This document shows, in pieces, positions 1 to 8,101 of a stretch of 64,000 bases of DNA. The DNA is from Granulicella aggregans (GTDB taxonomy: Bacteria > Acidobacteriota > Terriglobia > Terriglobales > Acidobacteriaceae). Made by a program: the position numbers and the translations under genes. How positions within the stretch are numbered: position 1 is the stretch's first letter; each line of letters begins with the position of its first letter. The stretch covers positions 1,302,001-1,366,000 of the forward strand of contig NZ_JAGSYE010000002.1 of the NCBI RefSeq assembly GCF_025685565.1, read 5' to 3'. Under the pieces are notes generated by a model that did not search any database, was not told the origin of the DNA, and worked only from the letters and a program-made list of their open reading frames with translations.

Positions 1-53
1 AGCCGTGTCATACAGCCGGCATAAGAATCTTTTTGGAAACTTTGCTGAATCCT

Positions 54-69
54 TAGACCGACCGGTCTA
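54..69. promoter_or_regulatory. Palindromic TetR-type operator
   Basis: The 16 bases are TAGACC-GACC-GGTCTA, two perfect 6-bp inverted half-sites around a 4-bp centre. TAGACC/GGTCTA half-sites are typical of the LmrA/YxaF branch of TetR repressors. The site lies about 50 bp upstream of the SDR start, and a TetR gene follows that SDR, so it is the likely site of local repression and autoregulation. The palindrome is seen; the binding partner is inferred. Confidence 0.72.
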
Positions 70-119
70 CTCATATGAGCATGGCTGCCATAAGGAGCCA
101 CTTCACAAAGGAGATCACG

Positions 120-923
120 ATGTCTAACAAAGGTACTGCCCTCATTACCGGAGCTTCCACGGGAATTGGCACCGTCTATGCCGATCGCCTCGCAAAGCGT
201 GGTTACGACCTCATCCTTGTCGCGCGCAGCAAAGACAAGCTCGACGAAGTCGCACAACAGATCCAGTCCAGCACCGGCCGCAAGGCAGAGGTACTGCAGG
301 CCGATCTCGCTGTTCCAGCGGACGTGAAGCGAGTCGCTGAGCGTCTTGCCACGGACGACTCCATCACCGCGTTTGTGAACAACGCCGGCATCGCCTCGGC
401 CAGCAAGCTGCTGGATTCGGACCTGGACTATCTCGACCAGATTGTTCAGATCAACGTCACGGCTTTCACCCGCCTTGCCATTGCGGCTGCGTCAAGCTTC
501 GTGAAGAAGTCGAGCGGCCTCATCATCAACATCGGTTCGGTAGTGGCGCTCGCGCCCGAGCTGTTGAACGGCGTCTACAGCGGCAGCAAAGCGTTTGTGC
601 AGAACTTCAGCATCTCGCTCAAGAACGAGCTTGCGGACAAAGGCGTGAAGGTCCAGGTGGTACTGCCCGGCGCGACCGCCACTCCGCTTTGGGGCAAGGC
701 TGGCGTCAACGTGCACACCGACCTTCCTGCCGAGTGGGTCATGACCACAGAAGACATGGTCGATGCGTCGCTTGCCGGCCTGGACCAGGGCGAGTTTGCG
801 ACGATTCCCGCTCTGCCTGAAGCGTCCCTCTTTGAGACCTACGAGAAGTCGCGGCTGGCCCTTGCGCCCTTCCTTTCACAGAAGAACCCTGCTCCGCGTT
901 ACGGCGTTGGAGAAAAGAAGTAA
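120..923 (+). CDS. SDR family NAD(P)-dependent oxidoreductase
   Basis: A classical short-chain dehydrogenase of 267 residues. The dinucleotide-binding glycine motif TGASTGIG is near residue 10, NNAG near residue 80, and the Ser and Tyr-x3-Lys catalytic residues appear in GSV and YSGSK. The start at 120 is chosen because AAAGGAGATC lies just upstream; an in-frame ATG at 75 lacks such a site. The gene sits under a TetR-type operator and is followed by a TetR gene. SDRs in this setting usually reduce aldehydes or ketones, often in stress or xenobiotic responses. The substrate cannot be read from the sequence. Confidence 0.93.
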   Translation: MSNKGTALITGASTGIGTVYADRLAKRGYDLILVARSKDKLDEVAQQIQSSTGRKAEVLQADLAVPADVKRVAERLATDDSITAFVNNAGIASASKLLDSDLDYLDQIVQINVTAFTRLAIAAASSFVKKSSGLIINIGSVVALAPELLNGVYSGSKAFVQNFSISLKNELADKGVKVQVVLPGATATPLWGKAGVNVHTDLPAEWVMTTEDMVDASLAGLDQGEFATIPALPEASLFETYEKSRLALAPFLSQKNPAPRYGVGEKK

Positions 924-991
924 ACGCAACCGATACGATAAGGGACGTTGACCTATCTGGGCCAACGTCCTTCCACGGAAAGAGAGACGCT

Positions 992-1627
992 ATGCCGTCC
1001 CAAACCGATATTGAAACAAAGGGCGTGTCGCACGCGAAGTCGAGCCCTACATCGACGCACGATCACCTCGTTGATGTAGGGCTCGCTCTCATGCGCAAGC
1101 AGGGGTACGGGGCCACCGGACTCCAGGAGATCCTGCAGGCTGCGGGTGTCCCGAAGGGCTCCTTCTATCACCACTTTGCGAGCAAGGAGGAGTTCACTGC
1201 AGCAGTCATTGAACGCTACTTCACGCGCGCTAGCGAGTTTGCTCAAAAGCATCTTCTTGAAGAAAAGGATCATCCGCCGCTTGGAAGGCTCCGGCGCTAC
1301 TTTGAAGCGTTGGTCAAGACGGCGGGCCAGTCGGCGCCGCTGCCCGGCTGTCTCCTCGGGGATCTGAGCCTTGAGGTCGCCGACGCGAGCCCGCTCCTTC
1401 AACGGCATCTCAGCGACAGTTTCACGGGATGGCAGGCTGGCGTCGGGATGGTCCTACGTGAAGCGGTCGAGAGGGGCGAGTTGCCGAAGTCCACAAAGGT
1501 CGAATCCCTGGCAGGTTTCATTCTCAATAGCTGGGAGGGCGCTTTGCTTCGTTCTCAGGCGGACAAGAGCGATGCTCCTCTGAAGGACTTTCTGCACTTC
1601 GTGTTCGATGACTTGCTGGTGGCGTGA
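992..1627 (+). CDS. TetR/AcrR family transcriptional regulator
   Basis: A 211-residue regulator with an N-terminal helix-turn-helix (residues about 20-65). The recognition segment is GVPKGSFYHHFASKEEF, the usual TetR signature, and a helical ligand-binding domain follows. The preceding GGAAAGAGAGACGCT gives a ribosome site. It lies 68 bp downstream of the SDR on the same strand, with no terminator seen between them, so the two are probably cotranscribed from the promoter controlled by the operator at 54-69. The likely role is repression of the pair until a small electrophile or similar ligand binds. Confidence 0.92.
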   Translation: MPSQTDIETKGVSHAKSSPTSTHDHLVDVGLALMRKQGYGATGLQEILQAAGVPKGSFYHHFASKEEFTAAVIERYFTRASEFAQKHLLEEKDHPPLGRLRRYFEALVKTAGQSAPLPGCLLGDLSLEVADASPLLQRHLSDSFTGWQAGVGMVLREAVERGELPKSTKVESLAGFILNSWEGALLRSQADKSDAPLKDFLHFVFDDLLVA

Positions 1628-1715
1628 CCCGTTTTGAGCTGTGGCCGTAAATCGGAAAGCTTCGTCCTTCGAAGTATTGGGCGTATGGGGTGAAGGCTTG
1701 TAATCTATACGACTG

Positions 1716-3056
1716 ATGTCTGAAGAACACAAGCAAAGCGGGGCCTATGCCGGGGCGAAGATCGGGATCGACTTTGGGACGACGAATAGCTCCGTCGCAA
1801 TCTATACGGGTGATGGCCGAACGGAGTTGGTCTCCTTCCCTTCGCTGAAAGGGCTTACGGAGAGCTACCGGTCGGTGCTTTACCTGGAGCAGATGAAGGC
1901 GGCGGGGCGGACGCAGTTGAAGAGCTTTACTGGGCCGCAGGCGATCGAGCACTATCTGCAGGCGGAGTCGCCGGGGCGCTTGATTCAGTCATTGAAGTCT
2001 TATCTTCCGAGTAAGTCGCTCACAGGTACCGAGGTCTTTGGACGGCGATACACGCTGGAAGAGTTGATCGCCCGCATTCTGACCGACCTGCGGCTGGCTA
2101 CAGAGCGGCATATCGGTGGGCCGGTGCGGAGTGCGACGGTGGGGCGGCCCGTGCGATTCGTAGCGGCGGAGACGGCGGAGGATGATGCGTTTGCGACGTC
2201 GCGGCTGGAGACGGCGTTCAAAGCGGCAGGGTTCGAGTCGGTGAAGTTTGAGTATGAGCCGGTGGCGGCGGCTTATGCGTATGAGTCTTCGCTGACGGAC
2301 GATGAGTTGATTCTGATTGGCGACTTTGGCGGCGGCACAAGCGATTTTTCTCTGCTGCATGTGGGGCCGGGGGTACGGGCTAAGGGACGGAGCAAGGACG
2401 ATCTTCTCGGGAACGCCGGACTTGGACTGGCCGGCGATGCGTTCGACGCGCGGATTGTGCGAAAGCTGGTGTCGCCGGCGCTGGGGTCGGACTCGTTTGA
2501 GAAAACCTTCGCCCACGCTTCAGATCGGCCGGCACCGATCATTCCGGCGGTACCGGCGTGGATCTACGCGAACCTGGAGCGGTGGCACTATCTTTCGTTC
2601 CTGAAGACGCGGAACGTGACCGAGATGCTGAAGGCAGCGCGGGCGCGGGCGCAGGAGCCGGAGAAGGTGGCGGCACTGATCACGTTGATCGATGAAGATC
2701 TGGGGTATCAGTTGCACCAGGCGGTGCAGCGGTTGAAGGTGGATTTATCCTCAGCGGAGACGGCGGAGTTTCGGTTTCGCGATGGGAGTCTGGAGATCGT
2801 CGATCGGGTTTCGCGAACGGATTTTGAGGGTTGGATCGGGGATGACCTGGCGGCGATCGAGGCGACTGTGGATGGGTTGTTGCGGGATACGGGGATCGCT
2901 CCGGAGAAGGTGAATCGCGTGTTTTTGACCGGTGGAACCAGCTTTGTGCCGGCGGTTCGCGAGATCTTCGATCGGCGGTTCGGCCGGGAGCGGGTGCGGA
3001 CGGGGAATGAGTTCACTTCGGTGGCAATGGGGCTGGCGCTGAGTGGGACGTCGTAG
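1716..3056 (+). CDS. Hsp70 family protein (short, YegD-like)
   Basis: An actin-fold ATPase of 446 residues. It carries phosphate-1 (IDFGTTNSSVAIY near residue 16), phosphate-2 (GDFGGGTSDFSLL near 200) and the adenosine motif (FLTGGTSFVPAVREIF near 405). At about 450 residues it matches the YegD-type Hsp70 relatives that lack the canonical substrate-binding lid of DnaK. It is presumably an atypical chaperone; its client is unknown. No Shine-Dalgarno sequence is visible. A TAATCTATAC stretch lies directly before the ATG, so the message may be leaderless. Many G/C third positions match the neighbours. Confidence 0.9.
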   Translation: MSEEHKQSGAYAGAKIGIDFGTTNSSVAIYTGDGRTELVSFPSLKGLTESYRSVLYLEQMKAAGRTQLKSFTGPQAIEHYLQAESPGRLIQSLKSYLPSKSLTGTEVFGRRYTLEELIARILTDLRLATERHIGGPVRSATVGRPVRFVAAETAEDDAFATSRLETAFKAAGFESVKFEYEPVAAAYAYESSLTDDELILIGDFGGGTSDFSLLHVGPGVRAKGRSKDDLLGNAGLGLAGDAFDARIVRKLVSPALGSDSFEKTFAHASDRPAPIIPAVPAWIYANLERWHYLSFLKTRNVTEMLKAARARAQEPEKVAALITLIDEDLGYQLHQAVQRLKVDLSSAETAEFRFRDGSLEIVDRVSRTDFEGWIGDDLAAIEATVDGLLRDTGIAPEKVNRVFLTGGTSFVPAVREIFDRRFGRERVRTGNEFTSVAMGLALSGTS

Positions 3057-3063
3057 AAGCGGG

Positions 3064-3117
3064 TTCGTGCTTCGCACGAATGTCCCACCCATGCGGTAAA
3101 CCCGCATGGATGGGGCA
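3064..3117. repeat. Two adjacent hairpins after the Hsp70 gene
   Basis: TTCGTGC-TTC-GCACGAA (3064-3080) is a perfect 7-bp stem. It is followed at 3081-3117 by an imperfect palindrome whose arms are about 16 bp (TGTCCCACCCATGCGG against CCGCATGGATGGGGCA). There is no T-tract, so this looks more like a dispersed intergenic palindrome than a simple terminator, although it follows the Hsp70 stop and may limit read-through. Only one copy of this type was noticed in the window. Confidence 0.6.
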
Positions 3118-3228
3118 CCCGACTCTGCGGTGATGCAGGAGTTGTAGATGGCACAGGTTCCTCACAGCTTATGCAGAGGGGTTTCGCTTTTTCGCCGCAT
3201 AGCCCGATGCGACAATAAAGGGGCCCGC

Positions 3229-3774
3229 ATGAAGCGATCTCTTGCCAAATCTTTGTCCGTTGTCGCGCAAGGGCTGGTGCTCGTCTCCGCGTTTGCGATT
3301 CCGGGGTGCGGGTATCACACGGCGGGGTCGGCGACGCATCTGCCGGCGGGGACGCGGACCATCGATGTACCGATCTTCACGACCCGAGTGCAGAACTATT
3401 CGACTGAGGTGGAGTTCACCAGGGCAGTGATTCGGGAGCTGAATACTCGGACGAAGTATAGGGTACTGACCGGAGCGAACGACGATGCCGACGCGCATCT
3501 GAGCGGGACGATCCTGACGCAGTCGATTGCGCCGCTGACCTATGACTCGTCGAGCGGGCAGACGGCGAGTTACCTTGTGACAATTACGGCAAAGGTGGTT
3601 TTGACGGCTCGGGATGGGCGGATTCTTTACCAGAACGACGCGCTTCCCTTCCGCGAACAGTACCAGTCGACGCAGGATTTGAACGGGTTCATCCAGGAGG
3701 ATGGGCCGGCGGTTCGGCGGCTCTCTCAGGACTTTGCGCGGACGATTGTGAGCAACATGCTGGAGAGCTTCTGA
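3229..3774 (+). CDS. lptE: LPS assembly lipoprotein LptE
   Basis: A 181-residue lipoprotein. It has an N-terminal lipobox (FAIPGC, Cys near residue 25) followed by GYH, the usual start of mature LptE, and a LptE/RlpB-like domain. LptE plugs the LptD barrel that inserts lipopolysaccharide into the outer leaflet of the outer membrane. The start at 3229 is chosen over an earlier in-frame ATG because it puts the signal peptide at the N terminus and has AAAGGGG upstream. Its stop overlaps the holA start (TGATG); lptE-holA adjacency is common in bacteria and supports both calls. Confidence 0.86.
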   Translation: MKRSLAKSLSVVAQGLVLVSAFAIPGCGYHTAGSATHLPAGTRTIDVPIFTTRVQNYSTEVEFTRAVIRELNTRTKYRVLTGANDDADAHLSGTILTQSIAPLTYDSSSGQTASYLVTITAKVVLTARDGRILYQNDALPFREQYQSTQDLNGFIQEDGPAVRRLSQDFARTIVSNMLESF

Positions 3775-4940
3775 TGGCGGGGATGAAGAGCTTCGCGTCG
3801 GTCGAGCGCTTCCTCGGGGAGATTGCGACGCCGTCTCTGCGACCCGGGTATGTGCTGGCGGGTGACGAAATCTTTCTCTACGACCGCTGCCGCAAAGGCG
3901 TTCTGGAAGCGCTGGTGCCGGGCGATATGCGGGACTTCTGCCTGCATGATTTGGATCTGGCGGAGATTTCGATCTTCGAGATTCTCGACAGGGCGCAGAC
4001 GCCATCGCTGATGGCCCCGTTCCAGGTGATCTTCGTGCGCGGGTTGAAGAACCTATATACGCGGGGGGCGAAAAAAGAAGAGTTTGCGGCGATTGATGGG
4101 TACTTCCGCAGCCCGAACCCGCAGGCTGTGGTCATCTTTGTGGCGGACCATCTGAGGATTCCGACCGACCTGCGCAAGATGGACATGCAGGACAAGGACC
4201 GGTTCGAGCGCATCCGCGAGACGCTGGGCGACTGGTGCGGCATGGTCGAACTTGCCCGCGTCGAGGAGTCGGATGCGATCCGCTGGGTAACGGAGTCGGC
4301 GGCAACGCGCGGGGTAAAGTTCGATGCGGACGCGGCGCGGCAACTGGTGGATGCGCTGGGCGCGGACATGATGCTGATCGCAAGCGAGTTCGAAAAGCTG
4401 CTGCTTTATGTGTCGGCCCCAATGGGGCAGGCAGATGGGATTGCGCGGAACCATGTGACTCTGGGCGATGTAGAGACGATGGTTCTGGCAGCGAAGCAGC
4501 GGTCGCTCTATGAGCTAACGGATGCGATCTCGCAGCGCGACCGGACGCGGGCTCTGGCGCTGCTGCATGGCCTGCTGAACGCTTCCGACGGTGGCGAGGA
4601 TGCGGCCATCGGGCACCTGTACATGCTGGCGCGGACGTTTCGGCAGATGCTGATTATCTCGGAGAAAAACGTGCGCGACTCGCGGGCGATCTGGCAGGTG
4701 CTGTGGCAGGGCTTCCGGATGCCCCCGTTCGCGGCGGAGGATCTGATCCGGCAGGCGCGGCGGTACAAGTCGCGGCGGGAGCTGACGCGGGCGATTCGGC
4801 TGGTGGCGAAGGCCGACCTGGAATTGAGAAGCTCTCCGGCGAACAAGCTGCTGGTGCTGGAGCGTCTGGTGCTGGATCTGGCGACGGAGCCGGTGGCGCT
4901 GCACGAGGCGTTGAGCCAGCAGTTTGCTATGGAGCTGTGA
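3774..4940 (+). CDS. holA: DNA polymerase III subunit delta
   Basis: A 388-residue protein with the HolA architecture: an N-terminal AAA+-like domain (PGYVLAGDEIFLYDR at the start), a central lid region with LVDALGADMMLIASEFEKL, and a C-terminal helical collar (SLYELTDAISQRDRTRAL and following). Delta is the clamp-loader wrench that opens the beta sliding clamp. The start overlaps the lptE stop by one base, so translation is probably coupled. The length is slightly above the usual 340 residues. Confidence 0.9.
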   Translation: MAGMKSFASVERFLGEIATPSLRPGYVLAGDEIFLYDRCRKGVLEALVPGDMRDFCLHDLDLAEISIFEILDRAQTPSLMAPFQVIFVRGLKNLYTRGAKKEEFAAIDGYFRSPNPQAVVIFVADHLRIPTDLRKMDMQDKDRFERIRETLGDWCGMVELARVEESDAIRWVTESAATRGVKFDADAARQLVDALGADMMLIASEFEKLLLYVSAPMGQADGIARNHVTLGDVETMVLAAKQRSLYELTDAISQRDRTRALALLHGLLNASDGGEDAAIGHLYMLARTFRQMLIISEKNVRDSRAIWQVLWQGFRMPPFAAEDLIRQARRYKSRRELTRAIRLVAKADLELRSSPANKLLVLERLVLDLATEPVALHEALSQQFAMEL

Positions 4941-5051
4941 TCCTCAGCTGAGTTCGCTGGACTGGATGGTACAGTTAAGAAGTATGCGTAGTGTCTGGTC
5001 TGTTCCTGACCAGCGCTCGATTCAGAAGTCGAAAAGGTAACGATTCATTCC

Positions 5052-5342
5052 ATGGTCTACTTCCTCGTTTTCATTCATATTGTCGTTTGTCTCTTTCTGA
5101 TTGGCGTAGTTCTGCTGCAGCAGGGTAAGTCCGCCGACCTGGCCGGCGCGTTTGGCGGGCAGGGTTCGCAGACGGCGTTTGGGCCTCGCGGCGCGGCGAA
5201 CCTGCTGACGAAGCTGACGACCTATGCGGCGATCCTCTTCATGCTGCTCTCGATCGCGCTGACCATCCTGCTTTCGCGCGCCAGCGGCGATCACTCCGTT
5301 CTCTCTGGAACGCCGACGACGCAGAGCGCTCCGAAGAAGTAG
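5052..5342 (+). CDS. secG: Preprotein translocase subunit SecG
   Basis: A 96-residue membrane protein with two hydrophobic segments (residues 2-20 and 52-72). Between them are the SecG-typical [18 protein letters not shown] and a [10 protein letters not shown] loop. It belongs to the inner-membrane SecYEG channel and assists SecA-driven export. It follows holA by 111 bp and precedes the MBL hydrolase. The C-terminal tail is short and polar. Confidence 0.93.
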   Translation: MVYFLVFIHIVVCLFLIGVVLLQQGKSADLAGAFGGQGSQTAFGPRGAANLLTKLTTYAAILFMLLSIALTILLSRASGDHSVLSGTPTTQSAPKK

Positions 5343-5394
5343 ACTTCTTCCGGCTGCGAATGGGCTTGATTGCAGGTCAGGTTAAGATTGGGTC

Positions 5395-6027
5395 ATGATT
5401 CACGAGATTCTTGCTGTCGGCCCGTTGCAGTGCAACTGCTCCATCCTTGGGGATGAGGTGTCGAAAGAGGCGATCGTCGTCGATCCCGGCTCAGACATCC
5501 CACGCATCCTGAAGGTCCTCGAACGGCATGAACTGACGGTCAAGCGGATCGTAGTGACGCATGCGCATATCGATCACATCGCCGGGGCGCTGGAGCTGAA
5601 GCGGCTGACCGGCGCTCCGATTCTCTACAACCAATTAGATCTGCCACTGGTCGCGATGATGAGCGTCCAGGCTGGCTGGCTCGGAATCGCTACACCCCAG
5701 GTTGCCGAACCGGATGACAGCCCGAAAGACGGGGATGTCGTGGCTGCAGGAAGTCTTGCGGGGACGGTGATCCTGACTCCCGGACACACCGAAGGCAGTC
5801 TGTGCCTATACCTTCCTCACGAAGAACTCCTGATTGCTGGGGACACTTTGTTTGCAGGTTCCGTGGGACGGACGGATCTTCCGGGCGGCAACACGCGGCG
5901 ACTGTTGGACTCGATTCGCGACCGTCTGCTGCCCCTGCCGGATGCAACGAAGGTAATTCCGGGGCATGGAGAGTCGACCACGATCGGGCGCGAAAGAAAC
6001 TCGAATCCATTCCTGCAACATCTTTAG
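5395..6027 (+). CDS. MBL fold metallo-hydrolase (glyoxalase II-like)
   Basis: A 210-residue metallo-beta-lactamase-fold hydrolase. Metal ligands are seen in THAHIDHIAG (near residue 60), GHTEGS, AGDTLF and the closing PGHGESTTIGRE. The family includes hydroxyacylglutathione hydrolases and related thioesterases; the compact size suggests a YcbL-like type II glyoxalase-fold enzyme, and the substrate is not determinable. TAAGAT ends 6 bp before the ATG and no Shine-Dalgarno is visible, so the gene may be leaderless. Confidence 0.9.
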   Translation: MIHEILAVGPLQCNCSILGDEVSKEAIVVDPGSDIPRILKVLERHELTVKRIVVTHAHIDHIAGALELKRLTGAPILYNQLDLPLVAMMSVQAGWLGIATPQVAEPDDSPKDGDVVAAGSLAGTVILTPGHTEGSLCLYLPHEELLIAGDTLFAGSVGRTDLPGGNTRRLLDSIRDRLLPLPDATKVIPGHGESTTIGRERNSNPFLQHL

Positions 6028-6066
6028 TTTGAGTTGCTTCCAGCGGCTTCTCAAGTAGAACTTTAG

Positions 6067-7269
6067 CTATTTCCCCGAATGTTTACTGCCATGGTTCCGC
6101 TGCACCGTGAATGGTGCAAGGGACTCGCTGAGACGACCGATCCCCTCGGAAAAGTCGCGTTCCGTCGTGAGCAGGCTCACGACGATCAGTCGGTGATCGA
6201 CCATGCCGTAGAAAGAACCGGGATGGACGATGACACCGTGCTCTTCGAGCAGACGGAGTGCGGGATCGGCCTCCCGGAGCTTGAGTACAGCGGCCCAACC
6301 GGCTTCGAGATGTAAGAGTTCCACCGGGCTGGCGGCCAGAGTCGCGAGATTGGCGGCGACGCGGGAGCGGATCTGGCTCTGGAGATGGTGGCGGCTGGCA
6401 AGCCAGGTGGGCAGGGAGAACTGCGCCGGGGCGTTCATCGAGAGGAAGGTGTCGGAGATGACCTCCAGACGAGCCAGCGCTTCGGAGACGACGGGACCAG
6501 GGCCGAAGGTGGCCAGCCACGCGACCTTCATCTGCGGGAGGGCGGCGATCTTGCTGATCCCGCTGAGGACGAAGGTCAGTGCGGGATGAGGGCCGGTCGC
6601 GAAGGTCTTTGCTGGTTCTGCTGGGGCTATCGGGTAGTCGAGGAAGACTTCGTCGACGATGAGGGCGAGATTATGGCGAGCGCAGAGGTCTTCAAGGCGT
6701 TCGCGCTCAGGCTGGTGCGTCCAGTGGCCGGTGGGGTTGTTGGGATGGACGACGAGGATGGCGCGGATGCGCGGGGTGATGCGGCGTTCGAGTTCGGCGA
6801 AGTCGATCCACCACCCGAAGTCGTAGAAGAGCGGGTAGGGCCGTAGGTTGATGTCGTCGAGGGTGGCGAGGAAGTCGAAGAGCGGATAGCTGGGTTGGGC
6901 GACAAGGACTTCGTCGCCGGGGTCGCAGAGGAGGCGGAAGAGGAACGAATAGGCCTCGCTGGTGCTGGTGGTGAGCAGGATCGCGTTCGGGTCCACGGGA
7001 GCGCTGTGGCGGGCGTAGTAGTCGGCGACGGACGCCCGGGCCGAGCGGAGACCTCGGGGATCAGGGTCGTAGGTGAGCGCGAGCGGGTTGGCCAGGGGTT
7101 CGAGGAGGGATTCAGCGTCGTAGTCGAAGCCGCAAGCGGTGGGGTTTGAGACCGTGAGGTCGAGAAGTTCCCTGCCCTGTTTTCTAGCTGCAAGACCGGC
7201 AAGAGAAAGATCGCCGGGGCTCAGGTCCCAGGCGGTTCGGCGCGAGAATCTCTGGTGAGGGTCGGACAC
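6067..7269 (-). CDS. Class I/II pyridoxal phosphate aminotransferase
   Basis: A 400-residue fold-type I PLP enzyme. Seen are HPNNPTGHWT (substrate/PLP-binding Asn-Pro-Thr-Gly), LIVDEVFLDY (Asp and Tyr of the cofactor pocket) and SGISKIAALPQMKVAWL with the PLP lysine after Ser. It lies convergent to the MBL gene and divergent from the HAD gene. Its amino-acid substrate cannot be assigned. The family covers aspartate, alanine and aromatic transaminases. Confidence 0.9.
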   Translation of the reverse strand: MSDPHQRFSRRTAWDLSPGDLSLAGLAARKQGRELLDLTVSNPTACGFDYDAESLLEPLANPLALTYDPDPRGLRSARASVADYYARHSAPVDPNAILLTTSTSEAYSFLFRLLCDPGDEVLVAQPSYPLFDFLATLDDINLRPYPLFYDFGWWIDFAELERRITPRIRAILVVHPNNPTGHWTHQPERERLEDLCARHNLALIVDEVFLDYPIAPAEPAKTFATGPHPALTFVLSGISKIAALPQMKVAWLATFGPGPVVSEALARLEVISDTFLSMNAPAQFSLPTWLASRHHLQSQIRSRVAANLATLAASPVELLHLEAGWAAVLKLREADPALRLLEEHGVIVHPGSFYGMVDHRLIVVSLLTTERDFSEGIGRLSESLAPFTVQRNHGSKHSGK

Positions 7270-7325
7270 CTGTTCATGCTATACGGCAGACGGTTCATGG
7301 TGCTCGGTTAGAATCGGGAGCAAAT

Positions 7326-7955
7326 ATGGGACAGATTGAAGCGGTGCTTTTCGACTATGGAATGGTGATCTCTGCGCCTCCGCAGGCTGCGGCGTGGGAG
7401 CGTTTGAAGGCGATCTCGGGGCTGGATGAGGCAGCATTTCATGCCGGGTACTGGGCTTATCGCCATGCGTATGACCGCGGGACGCATACCGGCGAGGAGT
7501 ACTGGCGGCTGGCAGCGGAGCACGCTGGCGGGAGCGTCGATGAGGGCCAGGTGGCGGCGTTACTCGCTGCCGATGTCGATCTGTGGGGTGATCTGAACCA
7601 GCCGATGGTGGATTGGATCTGGCGACTGCAAGAGGCGGGCGTGAAGACCGGCGTTCTATCGAATATGGGCGATGCGATGGAGGCGGGGCTTTCGGCGAAG
7701 TACCCGTGGCTGGCTAAGTTCGACCATCGAGTGTGGTCGTACACGCTGAAGCTGGCCAAGCCGGAGGCGGAGATCTATCGGCACGCGGTGGAGGGGCTTG
7801 GCGTGGCGGCTGACCGCGTGCTTTTCGTGGATGACAAGGCCGAGAACATTGCGGCTGCGGAAGCTGCCGGGCTGCAGGGGATCGTCTATGGCGATCATGC
7901 CGTGTTTGAGCGGGAGTTGCGCGAGCGCGGGTGGGGGAGTTTGCTGGACGTTTGA
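7326..7955 (+). CDS. HAD family hydrolase (phosphatase-like)
   Basis: A 209-residue HAD-superfamily protein with motif I FDYGMVI, motif II LSNMGD, a motif III lysine in LAKPEAEIY and motif IV FVDDKAENI. Motif I has Gly where the second Asp of DxD is often found; this is the FDxGGV pattern of subfamily IA phosphatases such as YihX, so activity is plausible. The likely role is dephosphorylation of a small metabolite. GGGAG lies 6 bp before the ATG. Confidence 0.88.
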   Translation: MGQIEAVLFDYGMVISAPPQAAAWERLKAISGLDEAAFHAGYWAYRHAYDRGTHTGEEYWRLAAEHAGGSVDEGQVAALLAADVDLWGDLNQPMVDWIWRLQEAGVKTGVLSNMGDAMEAGLSAKYPWLAKFDHRVWSYTLKLAKPEAEIYRHAVEGLGVAADRVLFVDDKAENIAAAEAAGLQGIVYGDHAVFERELRERGWGSLLDV

Positions 7956-8036
7956 TCGATACAACCGCTCAAAGCGTTGACAGCCAAAGCGGTGGCAGAA
8001 AGCTTCGAGCGGCGTGGGTAATGCAGGCAGCGGCGG

Positions 8037-8100
8037 GGCCCGTCGGCTGCGCGGCTCGCAAAGTGCGCGAGCCGCTTCGCTCAGGACGACGGCCTTTCTT
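8037..8100. terminator. Nested hairpin between convergent genes
   Basis: The inner stem is GCGGCTCGC (8051-8059) with GCGAGCCGC (8067-8075). The outer arms are CGTCG (8041-8045) with CGACG and flanking GGCC, followed by TTTCTT at about 8095. The element lies in the 146-bp gap between the HAD gene (+) and ribBA (-), where a terminator would serve both strands. Confidence 0.6.
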
Positions 8101-8101
8101 A

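Noticed and set aside
4984..5040. 18-codon frame just upstream of secG
   Set aside because: It has no ribosome site and no conserved pattern; the length is compatible with chance.
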